Assembly (NCBI RefSeq): GCF_047338595.1
Contig: NZ_JBLFBO010000010.1
Location: 1-64,000, forward strand
Source of the DNA: Nitrospira_D sp019636945
GTDB lineage: Bacteria > Nitrospirota > Nitrospiria > Nitrospirales > Nitrospiraceae
Reading direction: 5' to 3'
DNA: 64,000 nucleotides
The notes beneath the pieces were generated by a model. The model saw nothing but the letters and a program-made list of their open reading frames with translations. It did not search any database and had not been told where the DNA came from. Shown here one piece after another: positions 8,736 to 17,983 of the stretch. Within the stretch, counting starts at the first letter, position 1. Each line of letters begins with the position of its first letter. A program made the translations under genes and the position numbers.

Positions 8736-8825
8736 AAAGCATTGTCGAAGATCCTCTTTTGACCTGTCAAGCCAGGCGAAGGGGAAGGGAACGGGAGCTG
8801 CTGATCAGGGATGCTGCCGATCTGC

Positions 8826-10409
8826 TCAAACAAAGTATCGGCTGGTATCGATCTTATATTCGGTGGTATCGACCAAACGGATGATGCTGTGGCGGTACGT
8901 GCCGGTCTCGTCTTGCTCAGTGAGGTCCAGCTCAGGCCCATTGTCGACGGAGGTGCCGTGCTGGTCGGTAATCACTTTGACCAGAGGCCGTTCAGCGTTG
9001 GCTTTGTCGACGGCTGGTTTGAGGACTACGGCCAGTTCGTCAGTATCCAGTATTACCAGGCTTCCGATCGGGACGATACCGACACAGTTGACGAAGAGTT
9101 TGAGGAGGGTGGGGTCAAAGCTCTTTCCGGATTTTGAAAACATAATGCTCAATACTTTGGATGGAGAGATCGGCTCTCGTCGATAGACGCGTGACGAGGT
9201 CATCGCGTCATAGCAATCCGCGATCATCAGAATCCGGCCGGTCAGAGAGAGTTTCCACGGTGTCTTTAATTTGGGATAACCGGAGTAGTCCAAGTTCATA
9301 TGGTGCTCGAACGACGCTGCGACCATGCGCGACGGAAGATTCGTGATGCCACGGAGCTGGGTGAGACTCAAGACACCTTCAGTCGGATGATTGCGCATCA
9401 TCGTCCACTCGTCTTCCGTGAACTCACCTGGCTTGTTCAGGACCTCAAGCGGAATGTTGGCTTTCCCCATGTCATGAAACAGGGCCGCCAATCCAAGGTC
9501 GGCCAGTTCGATCTTGGGATACCCGGCGCGGTTTGCGAGCGCAATGGACAAGAGAGAGACGTTCACGGAATGGTTGTGGGTATATTGGTCGTGACAACGG
9601 AGTGTCGTGAGGCCCAGAAGCGTCGACTCATCCTGCATCATGAGATCCACGATGTTTTGGATGGCTCGTTTGGCTTGCTTGAAGTTCAGCGTTCCGCCAT
9701 CGCGCACGGATTGTGTCAGTTGTCCGACTTCGTTCGCGGCTTTGCCGTACGCGACTTTCGACTGAGCTTTCTGCTGAGCCTTTGAGGCGGATCCTGTTCC
9801 GTTGCTGGACGGGGATCCTGGGCCCGCTTCAGCAGGGTCCTCTCTGAGGGCAAGCTCGCGAGGATCCTCAAGTTGGATCGCGGTCACCTCGCTGGCCGTC
9901 AGTTCCTGTCGGAGTTCTTCCAGTGACTTTGTGGCCGGGTCGAGCGTGACGAAGAGATAGGCGAACGCGCGAAGGTCCTTGGACGACGTTGAGGCGCTAA
10001 ACGTCAACCCCCCGATCTTCCATTTGGCCATGGTGTCGATCATGCTCGATGCCACGAGCATTTGTTGTGCACTGATCTTGAGGTGGCGTTCCCCGAGAAA
10101 GAGAAAATCATTCTGAATCCGCAGCGTCACCGGGTGGTCACTGGCCAATGTCTGAATCAGGGTCAACATGGTTTCGACCGGTTTATCAAGGGCGGCGTTC
10201 GTCCTCCCATGAATGCGCGATGTCTTGATGAGTGTATTCAGTTGCGTGATGAGCTGGAACCCCAGCATCGCCAGCTGTTGGTCGAGAATGTCGCCGGCTT
10301 CGGAGCCTTGTCCGATTTTCTGGGACAGGGATTTTTCATGTGTCAGGAGTGGTTCGGCCTGGGCGGTCTGTCCCTTCGACCGTGGTTGCGCTGTCTTGGG
10401 GACTGTCAT
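8826..10409 (-). CDS. HD-GYP domain protein (cyclic-di-GMP phosphodiesterase-like)
   Basis: In this 527-residue protein the N-terminal 250 residues are helical and unassigned. The HD-GYP domain follows, with CHDQYTHNHSVNVS, the metal site HDMGK near residue 311, NHPTEG and HHMNLDYSGYP near 375. The family signature is HHExxDGxGYP. Here Glu is replaced by Met and Gly by Tyr, while the HD, both His and GYP remain. Activity on cyclic-di-GMP is therefore likely but not assured. The start overlaps the stop of the upstream HEAT-repeat gene by four bases, indicating a two-gene operon. Confidence 0.85.
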   Translation of the reverse strand: MTVPKTAQPRSKGQTAQAEPLLTHEKSLSQKIGQGSEAGDILDQQLAMLGFQLITQLNTLIKTSRIHGRTNAALDKPVETMLTLIQTLASDHPVTLRIQNDFLFLGERHLKISAQQMLVASSMIDTMAKWKIGGLTFSASTSSKDLRAFAYLFVTLDPATKSLEELRQELTASEVTAIQLEDPRELALREDPAEAGPGSPSSNGTGSASKAQQKAQSKVAYGKAANEVGQLTQSVRDGGTLNFKQAKRAIQNIVDLMMQDESTLLGLTTLRCHDQYTHNHSVNVSLLSIALANRAGYPKIELADLGLAALFHDMGKANIPLEVLNKPGEFTEDEWTMMRNHPTEGVLSLTQLRGITNLPSRMVAASFEHHMNLDYSGYPKLKTPWKLSLTGRILMIADCYDAMTSSRVYRREPISPSKVLSIMFSKSGKSFDPTLLKLFVNCVGIVPIGSLVILDTDELAVVLKPAVDKANAERPLVKVITDQHGTSVDNGPELDLTEQDETGTYRHSIIRLVDTTEYKIDTSRYFV

Positions 10410-12229
10410 GAAGGCTCTCCCTCCGTCGAGTGGGTGCCGGAGCGTGGTTCCTGATGGGGCTTCACTGTCTGGGTCAGCGCCATGCTGCAGGCTTGGCGAA
10501 CGGCCGAACTTCCTTTTTTTGAGCCTCGTTCCAAGGCGGCGATTGCAGCGGGTGTCGCAAGTTTCCCGAGTGTTTCAGCCGCAAGTATCGCGAGCTCTTC
10601 CTTTTTTCTGCGATTGGTCCAGGCCCAGGCTGTCATGAGTCCCTGCCAGTACGGCACCGCTTCGTCTCCGCAAGAGACCCGCATGGCCTGGAAGATGCCG
10701 CGACGTTCGCTGATGGGCCGGTCCATGAAGTCGTTTTCGGAGAGCAGAGGAGACCATTGAGTGAAGGGTGCGGTATATTGGCCTGACATGAGAAGTTTCA
10801 GTGCGGCAAAGCGCACGCTTTCGTCCTCATCGCTGGTCAATGGCACCAGTCTTACCCCTGAGCCGGTCGGACGGAGCCGACCGATTGCGCGCACGACGTC
10901 ACGCCGGACCTGTGCGTCAGGATACCGAGTCAACTTTTCGATCGGCTCAACGAATTTCGGACTATTCCAGGTCAGAAGGATGGAGATGAGATTGCGGACA
11001 TAGATCGGTCGACGATCCATTAATCCTCTAACCACAGGATCCGGCTTGTCTTTTGCCAAGTGGGTGAGAGCTTCGACGACGATGGCCTGATGTCCCGAGG
11101 AGGTGAGGTTTGCCAGGAGCGTGCAGAGCGCAGGGACTGCCTCCGGCTTCATGAGGAGTAAAATGGTCGACAGGCCTTCGACGTTGGCATCCGGACTTTG
11201 ATTCAGATAGTTTTCGATGGCTTTGATGCGTTCGGTGCGTCCTAGCCCGTCCATGATGGAGACGAGCTGCTGCTTGTGTTCCGTGCTGATATCTGGTCGC
11301 ACTGCCTCAGTTTCATGCAGCAGGCTCAATACATGCTCCAACACCGTCCATTTTCCCTCGCGGAGGAGCGTTTCGACAACGTGGCCCCACAGGCCAAACA
11401 GTTTTGTCAGCAATGCTGGGGAGGTCTCAGAGACCAGAATCGAGGTCATGGCATCTAAAATGTAGGAGAGGCCATCTTGTTTGCTCTCTGCTTCAATTTC
11501 TCTTGCGAGCGTGGCCAGTTCTTCTTCGGTGACTTCGTAGCCGACGAGTCCTGATTGGAAGCGGTTACTTGAAGCGCTACCGGAGGTTTTCGTGTTGTCT
11601 CCCTCTCCAGCCCCTGTGTCTGCGTGCCGGCCACGACTTCGTTCACGATCCAACAGTTCTCGGAGTGTCGAATCGGACAAACTCATTCCGCTATCCAGAC
11701 GAAAAAAGCCCTCATTCCCGACGGAGGCTTTTGCGACTTCTTCGGCCGTGACGATAGAGATGCTCGAAAGGTTCTTTTCCCAGATGCGCGTCACAATGTC
11801 ATCATCGTCCTTGCTGGGATCAAGCCCACCCCACAGGGACTCCAGGAAGAATCCCAGATCTTCTTCGGTCAGGCCTTGATGCAGGGCCAATTCTCGAATG
11901 CCGTCCGCGTACAGCTTAAATGCAAGGCCTTCCCCGCCGCCATCCTGTTCCGCCTGATAGACCACACACTCTTTGCACAGGAGCGCCGTTCGCTGGACGA
12001 GGAAGGTGAGTTTGGAATAGGTGATCAGATGCGTGGTGAGTTCTTCGAACAGCTGATGCGAGAATTTCTGAGCAACTGGGTTGGCGGAGCCGTACGTTCG
12101 ATTCGACTTTGCAGTTTTGTCCAACAGCTTCAGAACACGCTTGATGGAGACAATCTCAGGATCTTCGGCGCCTCGTGCTGCAACAGCAGCCGCAAGCATC
12201 TCCTGCGCCGACGTGACGTTCGTGGACAT
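10406..12229 (-). CDS. HEAT-repeat protein coupled to the HD-GYP gene
   Basis: This 607-residue soluble protein has no signal peptide. The C-terminal half is made of repeated two-helix units, such as ALCTLLANLTSSGHQAIVVEALTHLAKDK and PDAQVRRDVVRAIGRLRPTGSG, typical of HEAT/PBS repeats that make protein-binding solenoids. The N-terminal half contains a helical region that resembles the N-terminal half of its HD-GYP partner in style (NRTYGSANPVAQKFSHQLFEELTTHL). The ATGA overlap with the HD-GYP gene suggests the two products act together. No enzymatic motif seen. Confidence 0.7.
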   Translation of the reverse strand: MSTNVTSAQEMLAAAVAARGAEDPEIVSIKRVLKLLDKTAKSNRTYGSANPVAQKFSHQLFEELTTHLITYSKLTFLVQRTALLCKECVVYQAEQDGGGEGLAFKLYADGIRELALHQGLTEEDLGFFLESLWGGLDPSKDDDDIVTRIWEKNLSSISIVTAEEVAKASVGNEGFFRLDSGMSLSDSTLRELLDRERSRGRHADTGAGEGDNTKTSGSASSNRFQSGLVGYEVTEEELATLAREIEAESKQDGLSYILDAMTSILVSETSPALLTKLFGLWGHVVETLLREGKWTVLEHVLSLLHETEAVRPDISTEHKQQLVSIMDGLGRTERIKAIENYLNQSPDANVEGLSTILLLMKPEAVPALCTLLANLTSSGHQAIVVEALTHLAKDKPDPVVRGLMDRRPIYVRNLISILLTWNSPKFVEPIEKLTRYPDAQVRRDVVRAIGRLRPTGSGVRLVPLTSDEDESVRFAALKLLMSGQYTAPFTQWSPLLSENDFMDRPISERRGIFQAMRVSCGDEAVPYWQGLMTAWAWTNRRKKEELAILAAETLGKLATPAAIAALERGSKKGSSAVRQACSMALTQTVKPHQEPRSGTHSTEGEPS

Positions 12230-12358
12230 AAGAGTAAGACCTACCGAGAGATCCGGTATTCGTCAAGGAAATCGCCATTCTTCGCGATGGTGCGCTGAAG
12301 AGAGGTCGTACGAGCGGCTTGTATGACATCGGAGGCCTCGGTAGAATTGACCTGCACA

Positions 12359-12997
12359 ATGAGTCGATCACCTCTCATTATCTGTTTTGGGGATAGTCTG
12401 ACGGCGGGGTTCCAGTCTCCGACGAGGGAGAACCCGAGCGGACGGGACACTCCGTATGGACGGTTTCTGCAGTCGTATCTGGGTGATGCCGTAGAGATTC
12501 GTGTCAGTGGGGTTTGTGGTGAGCTGACGGGAGAGATGGTTGGACGGTTTCGACGAGATGTCCTCGATCACCAGCCGAACTATGTACCAATTCTTGGCGG
12601 GACGAACGATCTCGGATGGAATGCCTCACTGCAAGATATCTTTGACAATCTCATCAGCATGTACGACCAGGTCTTGCGAATGGGGGGCTTGCCGATTCCC
12701 GTGACCATTCCCTCGATACGCGTCGAGGATGCGGCAGGAAGCCGAGAGGGACAAGAATGGGTCCAAGAGCATGTGGGGCGCCGACGTCAGTTGAACCAGC
12801 TGCTTCAGGAGTTTGCCGGTTCAAAGGGTATTGCCTACGTCGATCTGTTTGGTGCGACGGCAGAGCCTGAGAGTAGCCAACTGGCGGCGAACTACTCAAA
12901 CGACGGCATTCATCTGACCACCGCGGGTTATCGGCTCTTTGCGGAAGGAGTGGCACAGGTTCTGAAGCCGTTGTTGGCGGGATCTGTGCAATCATGA
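12359..12997 (+). CDS. GDSL/SGNH-family esterase or lipase
   Basis: A 212-residue SGNH hydrolase. IICFGDSLTAG carries the nucleophile Ser13, GGTNDLG carries the oxyanion Asn, and NDGIHLTTAGY carries the catalytic Asp-His pair. The family Gly of block II is in VSGVCGELTGEM. No signal peptide is visible, so it is probably cytoplasmic. The ATG at 12359 is chosen because it places the GDSL block at the usual distance; a TTG at 12347 with GGAGG upstream is an alternative. The stop overlaps the thioredoxin start by four bases. Confidence 0.85.
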   Translation: MSRSPLIICFGDSLTAGFQSPTRENPSGRDTPYGRFLQSYLGDAVEIRVSGVCGELTGEMVGRFRRDVLDHQPNYVPILGGTNDLGWNASLQDIFDNLISMYDQVLRMGGLPIPVTIPSIRVEDAAGSREGQEWVQEHVGRRRQLNQLLQEFAGSKGIAYVDLFGATAEPESSQLAANYSNDGIHLTTAGYRLFAEGVAQVLKPLLAGSVQS

Positions 12998-13326
12998 GTT
13001 TGAAGCTCCCATCGGTGACCGATCGGGAGTTCGATCGGGTGGTAGAGGGGAGTCATGTGCCGGTGTTGGTGGAATTTTGGAAACCAGGCTGCGGTCATTG
13101 CCAGGTTTTGATGAAAGAGCTGGAGCTGGTGCAAGCAGAATTGGCTGAGCGAGTCCTGATCCTCACGATGAATGTCGATGAACAGTTTCAGATTGCTGCG
13201 GAATTGGAAATCTTGTCGCTCCCCGCGCTGGCGCTTTACATGAACGGCCAGTTTGTGAGTTTCATCGGAGGGCTTGGGAAGAAAGAAGCCATACGGATGA
13301 AGATTGAATCCGCTTTGTCCGGCTGA
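12994..13326 (+). CDS. Thioredoxin-like protein with CGHC active site
   Basis: A 110-residue thioredoxin fold. EFWKPGCGHCQVLMKEL carries the redox pair Cys33-Gly-His-Cys36, and the cis-Pro region is EILSLPALALYMNGQFV. CGHC is more typical of disulfide isomerases than the CGPC of standard thioredoxin, and it lacks the usual WC pair. No signal peptide, so it is cytoplasmic. ATGA overlap with the upstream esterase gene implies co-expression. Convergent with zwf. Confidence 0.85.
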   Translation: MSLKLPSVTDREFDRVVEGSHVPVLVEFWKPGCGHCQVLMKELELVQAELAERVLILTMNVDEQFQIAAELEILSLPALALYMNGQFVSFIGGLGKKEAIRMKIESALSG

Positions 13327-13347
13327 TTCTGATATTCAGCGCGCTTC

Positions 13348-14895
13348 TTACAGTACCCGCCAGGTCCGGCCGTCGTTTTGGATCAACCGATCGGCTTCGA
13401 CAGGCCCCCAGGTGCCGGCTTGGTATTCAGGGAGCCAGCGCTGGCCTGATTTTTCCCACGCTTCGAGGATCTGGGTGATCCAAGCCCAGGAGGCTTCAAC
13501 GGCGTCGCGTCGCATGAAGCGGGATGCATCTCCCGCCATGACATCAAGCAAGAGGCGTTCGTAGGCCTCCGGAGATGGCCGACCGAAGACTTCTCCGTAC
13601 TTAAAGTTCATCTCTACCGGATGGGTTTGCGCGCGTGTGCCAGGCACGCGGGAGACGATACGAAGGGACAGCCCTTCTTCCGGTTGAATCTTCAAAGCCA
13701 AGACGTTCGGAGCTTGAGGGTTTTGCTGGTTGGCATTGAAGAGGATCTGCGGGATCTCTTTAAATTGAACGGCAACCTCGCTGGCCCGTAAGGGCAACGC
13801 TTTCCCTGTGCGCAGGTAGAAGGGGACTCCCGACCACCGCCAGTTCTCGACGAAACATTTGACCGCCACATAGGTTTCGGTGGTGGAGTCCGGTTTCACG
13901 CCTTTTTCACGGCGATAGCCCGGCACCGGTGTTCCGTGGACTTTTCCCTCTGTGTATTGCGCTCGTACGGTGCAGGTATCCACATCTTTGGCAGTGATGG
14001 GCCGAAGGCAGCGGAGGACTTCCATTTTGGCATTTCGTACGACGTTCGGGTCCAGCGAATAGGGCGGTTCCATCGCCACCAGGCAGAGCAGCTGGAGGAG
14101 ATGATTCTGAATCATGTCTCGGAGCGCGCCCGCTTCTTCGTAGTAACTGGCTCTGGTTCCAACCCCTTCGGCTTCGCTGACGGTGATCTGGACATGGTCG
14201 ACGTATTTGTGGTTCCAGATCGGCTCAAAGATGCTGTTGGCAAAACGGACGACCATGAGATTTTGAACGGTTTCTTTGCCCAGATAATGATCGATCCGGA
14301 AAATCTGCGATTCGTCGAAAACACGGCCGGTGACCTGGTTAATCGCTTGTGCTGAAGTCAGATCGCGCCCGACCGGTTTTTCAACGATGATGCGTGTGTA
14401 TGGTGCACGGGCTCCGGGAGTGCCGGCGAGTCCTGAACGGGAGAGCCCTTCGCAGACGTCGGTGAAGGAACTCGGGGGAATGCTGAGATAGAAAATGCGG
14501 TTTCCCGGGAGTTGGAATTTCTGCTCCAGTTCTTCGACCCGCTCCTTCAAGCGAGCGAAGGTCTGTGTCTCATCGTTGCCTCCTGCCATGTAGAACAGGT
14601 GTTGGGAAAATGCGGTCCAGGTATCTTCGATGAGCGCTTGGCGCGAGTGTTTGACGACACCGTCACGAACCGTTGAACGGAATTCTTCGTCGCTCATGGG
14701 TGTGCGCCCGAGGCCGAGCACGACATAGTTTGATGGGAGCAACCCGTCGAGCAAGAGGTTGTAGACGGCAGGAATCAAGCGCCGACGAGCCAAATCGCCC
14801 GAACCACCGAAAATGACGAGGGTGCAGGGTTCGACCGGCGGCAGCGGTTCCTGTGCAGGATTGCTGTCGATGCGTGGACCATTCGTCGGCGCCAT
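13348..14895 (-). CDS. zwf: Glucose-6-phosphate 1-dehydrogenase
   Basis: The enzyme oxidises glucose-6-phosphate to 6-phosphogluconolactone with NADP, the first step of the oxidative pentose phosphate pathway. In the 515 residues I see the dinucleotide motif VIFGGSGDLARRRL, the signature RIDHYLGKETVQN with the catalytic His, and EKPVGRDL. Length fits the family. It lies 27 bases downstream of the 6-phosphogluconate dehydrogenase gene on the same strand, so the pair forms an operon producing NADPH and pentoses. The ATG at 14895 is preceded by GAGGAGAC. Confidence 0.95.
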   Translation of the reverse strand: MAPTNGPRIDSNPAQEPLPPVEPCTLVIFGGSGDLARRRLIPAVYNLLLDGLLPSNYVVLGLGRTPMSDEEFRSTVRDGVVKHSRQALIEDTWTAFSQHLFYMAGGNDETQTFARLKERVEELEQKFQLPGNRIFYLSIPPSSFTDVCEGLSRSGLAGTPGARAPYTRIIVEKPVGRDLTSAQAINQVTGRVFDESQIFRIDHYLGKETVQNLMVVRFANSIFEPIWNHKYVDHVQITVSEAEGVGTRASYYEEAGALRDMIQNHLLQLLCLVAMEPPYSLDPNVVRNAKMEVLRCLRPITAKDVDTCTVRAQYTEGKVHGTPVPGYRREKGVKPDSTTETYVAVKCFVENWRWSGVPFYLRTGKALPLRASEVAVQFKEIPQILFNANQQNPQAPNVLALKIQPEEGLSLRIVSRVPGTRAQTHPVEMNFKYGEVFGRPSPEAYERLLLDVMAGDASRFMRRDAVEASWAWITQILEAWEKSGQRWLPEYQAGTWGPVEADRLIQNDGRTWRVL

Positions 14896-14922
14896 AGAAG
14901 TCTCCTCAGTGAACTCGTCTCG

Positions 14923-15816
14923 TTATCGACGGACCGCGTGACCGCCGAACGCGTTGCGAAGGGCCGCCAACATCTTTTCCGCAAAGGATTGCTCTTGTCG
15001 CGATCGAAACCGTGTGAAGAGTGCGGTCGTCAATGTGGGGACCGGGACGTCTTTTTCAATGGCATCGGCAATCATCCAGCGGCCTTCCCCGGAGTCCTGC
15101 ACATACCCTTTCAGCTGGTCGAGTTTCGGATCCTGTTTGAGCGCGCCGACGGCGAGCTCCAGCAGCCAAGAGCGCACCACGCTGCCGTGCATCCAGAGAT
15201 CGGCGACGCGTCCCAAATCCAGTTTGTACTCGCTTTTCGACATCAGCTCAAAGCCTTCCGCATAGCCTTGCATCATACTGTATTCGATTCCATTATGAAC
15301 CATTTTGACGTAGTGACCTGCCCCGACGGCGCCGACATGGGCCCATCCATTGTCCGGAGCCAGGGTCTTGAACAACGGAGCGAGCCGTTGCACTGCGGCC
15401 TCTTCTCCTCCGACCATGAGGCAGTAGCCGACTTTTAGTCCCCAGATTCCTCCGCTGGTTCCTGCGTCGACGTAGTGGATCCCCTGTGGCTTCAATATCG
15501 CAGCTCGTCGGACGTCATCGTGAAATCTGGTATTGCCGCCGTCGATGATCGTGTCCCCTGGTTTCAACAATGCCGCCACGGCCTGTACAGTTTCTTCCGT
15601 CGGTGCACCGGAGGGAACCATGATCCAGACGGCACGGGGTGCACTGAGTTTGCTTACCAGATCGGCAAGAGACGTGGAGCCGACACAACCATGGCCTTCG
15701 GCCTGGTGGATGAGGTCGTTCGATCGGTCATAGACGACCACGCGGTGCTGATCGCGTCGTAGACGGATGACCATGTTCATGCCCATTTTTCCTAACCCGA
15801 CAAATCCCAGTTCCAT
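14923..15816 (-). CDS. gnd: 6-phosphogluconate dehydrogenase, decarboxylating (short form)
   Basis: The enzyme converts 6-phosphogluconate to ribulose-5-phosphate and CO2. In the 297 residues I see the N-terminal Rossmann motif GFVGLGKMGMNM, IDGGNTRFHDD, VDAGTSGGIWGL and GHYVKMVHNGIEY with the catalytic Lys. This is the short, about 300-residue form rather than the 470-residue form. The start at 15816 has AAGGAG eight bases upstream. First gene of the gnd-zwf pair. Confidence 0.93.
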   Translation of the reverse strand: MELGFVGLGKMGMNMVIRLRRDQHRVVVYDRSNDLIHQAEGHGCVGSTSLADLVSKLSAPRAVWIMVPSGAPTEETVQAVAALLKPGDTIIDGGNTRFHDDVRRAAILKPQGIHYVDAGTSGGIWGLKVGYCLMVGGEEAAVQRLAPLFKTLAPDNGWAHVGAVGAGHYVKMVHNGIEYSMMQGYAEGFELMSKSEYKLDLGRVADLWMHGSVVRSWLLELAVGALKQDPKLDQLKGYVQDSGEGRWMIADAIEKDVPVPTLTTALFTRFRSRQEQSFAEKMLAALRNAFGGHAVRR

Positions 15817-15954
15817 AAAGGGCTCCTTGGTATGAAGGTCGGTGACAGAGAACCGATGCCCGCTGATCGATGGCACGATCAGAGGCAGGCCTCTTCCATC
15901 GTATGCAACACAACGTCGTGATTAGGACGCTGCCGGTTCTGTACCGTGCGGCGG

Positions 15955-16746
15955 TCAGTCGATACGAGCCGGATTCGGGACATCCTTAAAGAGGAGATCG
16001 GCAAACTGCCGGCCAAAGTTGAGCCGGTCGACGAGAGTCGTGGAGGTCAGAAACTGTCCGGCCAGGTCGGCTAGAGTGGGCTCGCGGGAAAACATGAAGC
16101 GATGGACATCCACCGGCGCGACCAGCCAAAACCCTCTCAGCCGAAAGAAGGCGGAAATGCAATCTTCGTAAAAGAGCGTCAATAGGTAGTAGGCGGTGCC
16201 CGGTTTGTCTACGAGATCCTGCGCCTTCCCTAAGAGATGGTAGCACTCCGCCTTGAGACGAATCTGCTCATTGATGGATGCCGACGGCGGGCCCTGGCGA
16301 AAGCGCTGATGGACTTTGTCGAGGAGTTTGGCGCAGACACCGTCATGATCGTAGAGGATCCGACTTTTTCGCAAGAGGGAGGGGAGTCGGAGGGAGTAGG
16401 CGAGGTCATCTTCTACCGAACGGTAGCCATGATAGCGGATATCGGCGAGTCGCTCGCCGACTCGGAGAATTTCATGACCCTCTGTTTCTCCCTTGACGAG
16501 GGCGAGCAGATCGATATCGCTATGGGGTGTGAGTGTGCGCCGCGCCCCGGATCCGACCAGGAGGATGCCGACCAAGTCGCCTCCTCTGCGGCCCTTCACA
16601 TGCCGGACGGCCACTTCAATGCCGTCCTCAAAGCCTGGAGGGGGAGGACTCTCCGGTTGTTCCGGCGGCTCAGGCACTTCGAGTAGCTCGGCGTTCAGTT
16701 CTTCACGAGTCGGAGTGGTGGTCGCCGTGTTGGATTCCATAGACAT
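15955..16746 (-). CDS. Nucleotidyltransferase-fold protein
   Basis: A 263-residue protein. A Pro/Glu-rich N-terminus (about 1-40) precedes a nucleotidyltransferase core with GSGARRTLTPHSDIDLLAL, the Gly-Ser and Asp-x-Asp motif of polymerase-beta type enzymes. The C-terminal half is helical and resembles the HEPN-like tails that accompany such domains (INEQIRLKAECYHLLGKAQDLVDKPGTAYYLLTLFYED). Substrate is unknown; options include nucleotidylation of a protein or an antibiotic-like molecule. Starts at 16746 and 16740 are both possible. It lies upstream of gnd in the same direction. Confidence 0.7.
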   Translation of the reverse strand: MSMESNTATTTPTREELNAELLEVPEPPEQPESPPPPGFEDGIEVAVRHVKGRRGGDLVGILLVGSGARRTLTPHSDIDLLALVKGETEGHEILRVGERLADIRYHGYRSVEDDLAYSLRLPSLLRKSRILYDHDGVCAKLLDKVHQRFRQGPPSASINEQIRLKAECYHLLGKAQDLVDKPGTAYYLLTLFYEDCISAFFRLRGFWLVAPVDVHRFMFSREPTLADLAGQFLTSTTLVDRLNFGRQFADLLFKDVPNPARID

Positions 16747-16866
16747 CAATAATTATCGCAGAGTGGTTATGGATGTTTCCTTGCGCATTCGTGGTGCGAG
16801 GTCCGCATGCCACGGCATCACTTTGGCATTCTATGGATCGAGGGGGAGCCTGTCAATGTCGAACGA

Positions 16867-17898
16867 TCATCGAGGGAGAACCCGCGTGAACGCTGCGACG
16901 GCTTCTTCAATCTGAGGGTCCGTAATGTCCAGGTGTGTGACGGCGCGATAGCTCTTTCCGCCGACCGAGTTGATGAGCACACCTTGCTCTTTGAGTGCGG
17001 CGATCAGGTCGTTCGGCGAGCGTCCCTCGTCGAGGATGTCAAAGATCACGATATTCGTTTCCACATGCTGCGGAGCGATCTGGATGGCTGGAATTTGCTG
17101 AAGCAGCCGGGCCAGTTTCTTCGCATGTTCGTGGTCGGTTTTGAGACGGGCCACATGCCGTTCCAATGCGTAGATGCCGGCGGCAGCCAACACGCCGGCT
17201 TGACGCATGGCGCCTCCGTACATGCGGCGAAAGCGACGCGCTCGCTCGATGAGCTTGGGATCGTTGGAGAGGAGCAGGGATCCGACGGGCGCGCCGAGCC
17301 CCTTCGAGAGGCAGAGGGAGACGGTTTCAAAATGCTGGGCATAGGCGGTCGGAGGGAGCGTCGTGGCAGCCACGGCATTGAAGAGCCTGGCGCCGTCCAG
17401 ATGCATCGGGATGCCGTATCTCACTGCGATCGCGCGGACTTTTTCGATCGTTGAAAGAGGGTAGATGGTGCCGCCGCCGGCATTGTGTGTATTTTCCAAA
17501 CAGATCAGCGCGGTCTTGATGCTGTGCGGGTCAGCCGGCCGGATCGCAGCTTCCACCTGCTCAGCCGTGATGATGCCGCGCTCTCCCGGCACCCAATGAA
17601 GCTGCACCCCGGCCAGGGCACCGGCTGCGCCCTGCTCGTATCGGACGATATGGCTTGTGCTTTCGACGATGACTTCTTGTCCCGGTTGGGTCTGAATGCG
17701 AATCGCCAGTTGATTGGACATGGTGCCGGAGGGAACGAAGAGACAGAACCGCTTGCCCAGCATCGCCCCGGCCATGTCTTGGAGCCGATTGACGGTCGGG
17801 TCTTCGCCATAGACGTCATCGCCCACGTCCGCGCGGGCCATCGCCTTGCGCATCTCATCGGTCGGTTTGGTGACGGTGTCACTACGAAGATCGATCAT
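16867..17898 (-). CDS. ltaE: Low-specificity L-threonine aldolase
   Basis: A PLP enzyme that splits threonine or allo-threonine to glycine and acetaldehyde. In the 343 residues I see MIDLRSDTVTKPTDEMR, DDVYGEDPTVN, the HLDGARLFNA motif and SLCLSKGLGAPVGS with the PLP-binding Lys. Length and motifs fit the aldolase well. Divergent from the transporter gene 85 bases away. Confidence 0.92.
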   Translation of the reverse strand: MIDLRSDTVTKPTDEMRKAMARADVGDDVYGEDPTVNRLQDMAGAMLGKRFCLFVPSGTMSNQLAIRIQTQPGQEVIVESTSHIVRYEQGAAGALAGVQLHWVPGERGIITAEQVEAAIRPADPHSIKTALICLENTHNAGGGTIYPLSTIEKVRAIAVRYGIPMHLDGARLFNAVAATTLPPTAYAQHFETVSLCLSKGLGAPVGSLLLSNDPKLIERARRFRRMYGGAMRQAGVLAAAGIYALERHVARLKTDHEHAKKLARLLQQIPAIQIAPQHVETNIVIFDILDEGRSPNDLIAALKEQGVLINSVGGKSYRAVTHLDITDPQIEEAVAAFTRVLPR

Positions 17899-17983
17899 CC
17901 TTATGGCCTCCCCTCTATACGGCAGCGCATTGTAGCAGATCTTCTACTTGCAGGCGACGATACACCTGATACACTGCGGGCGC

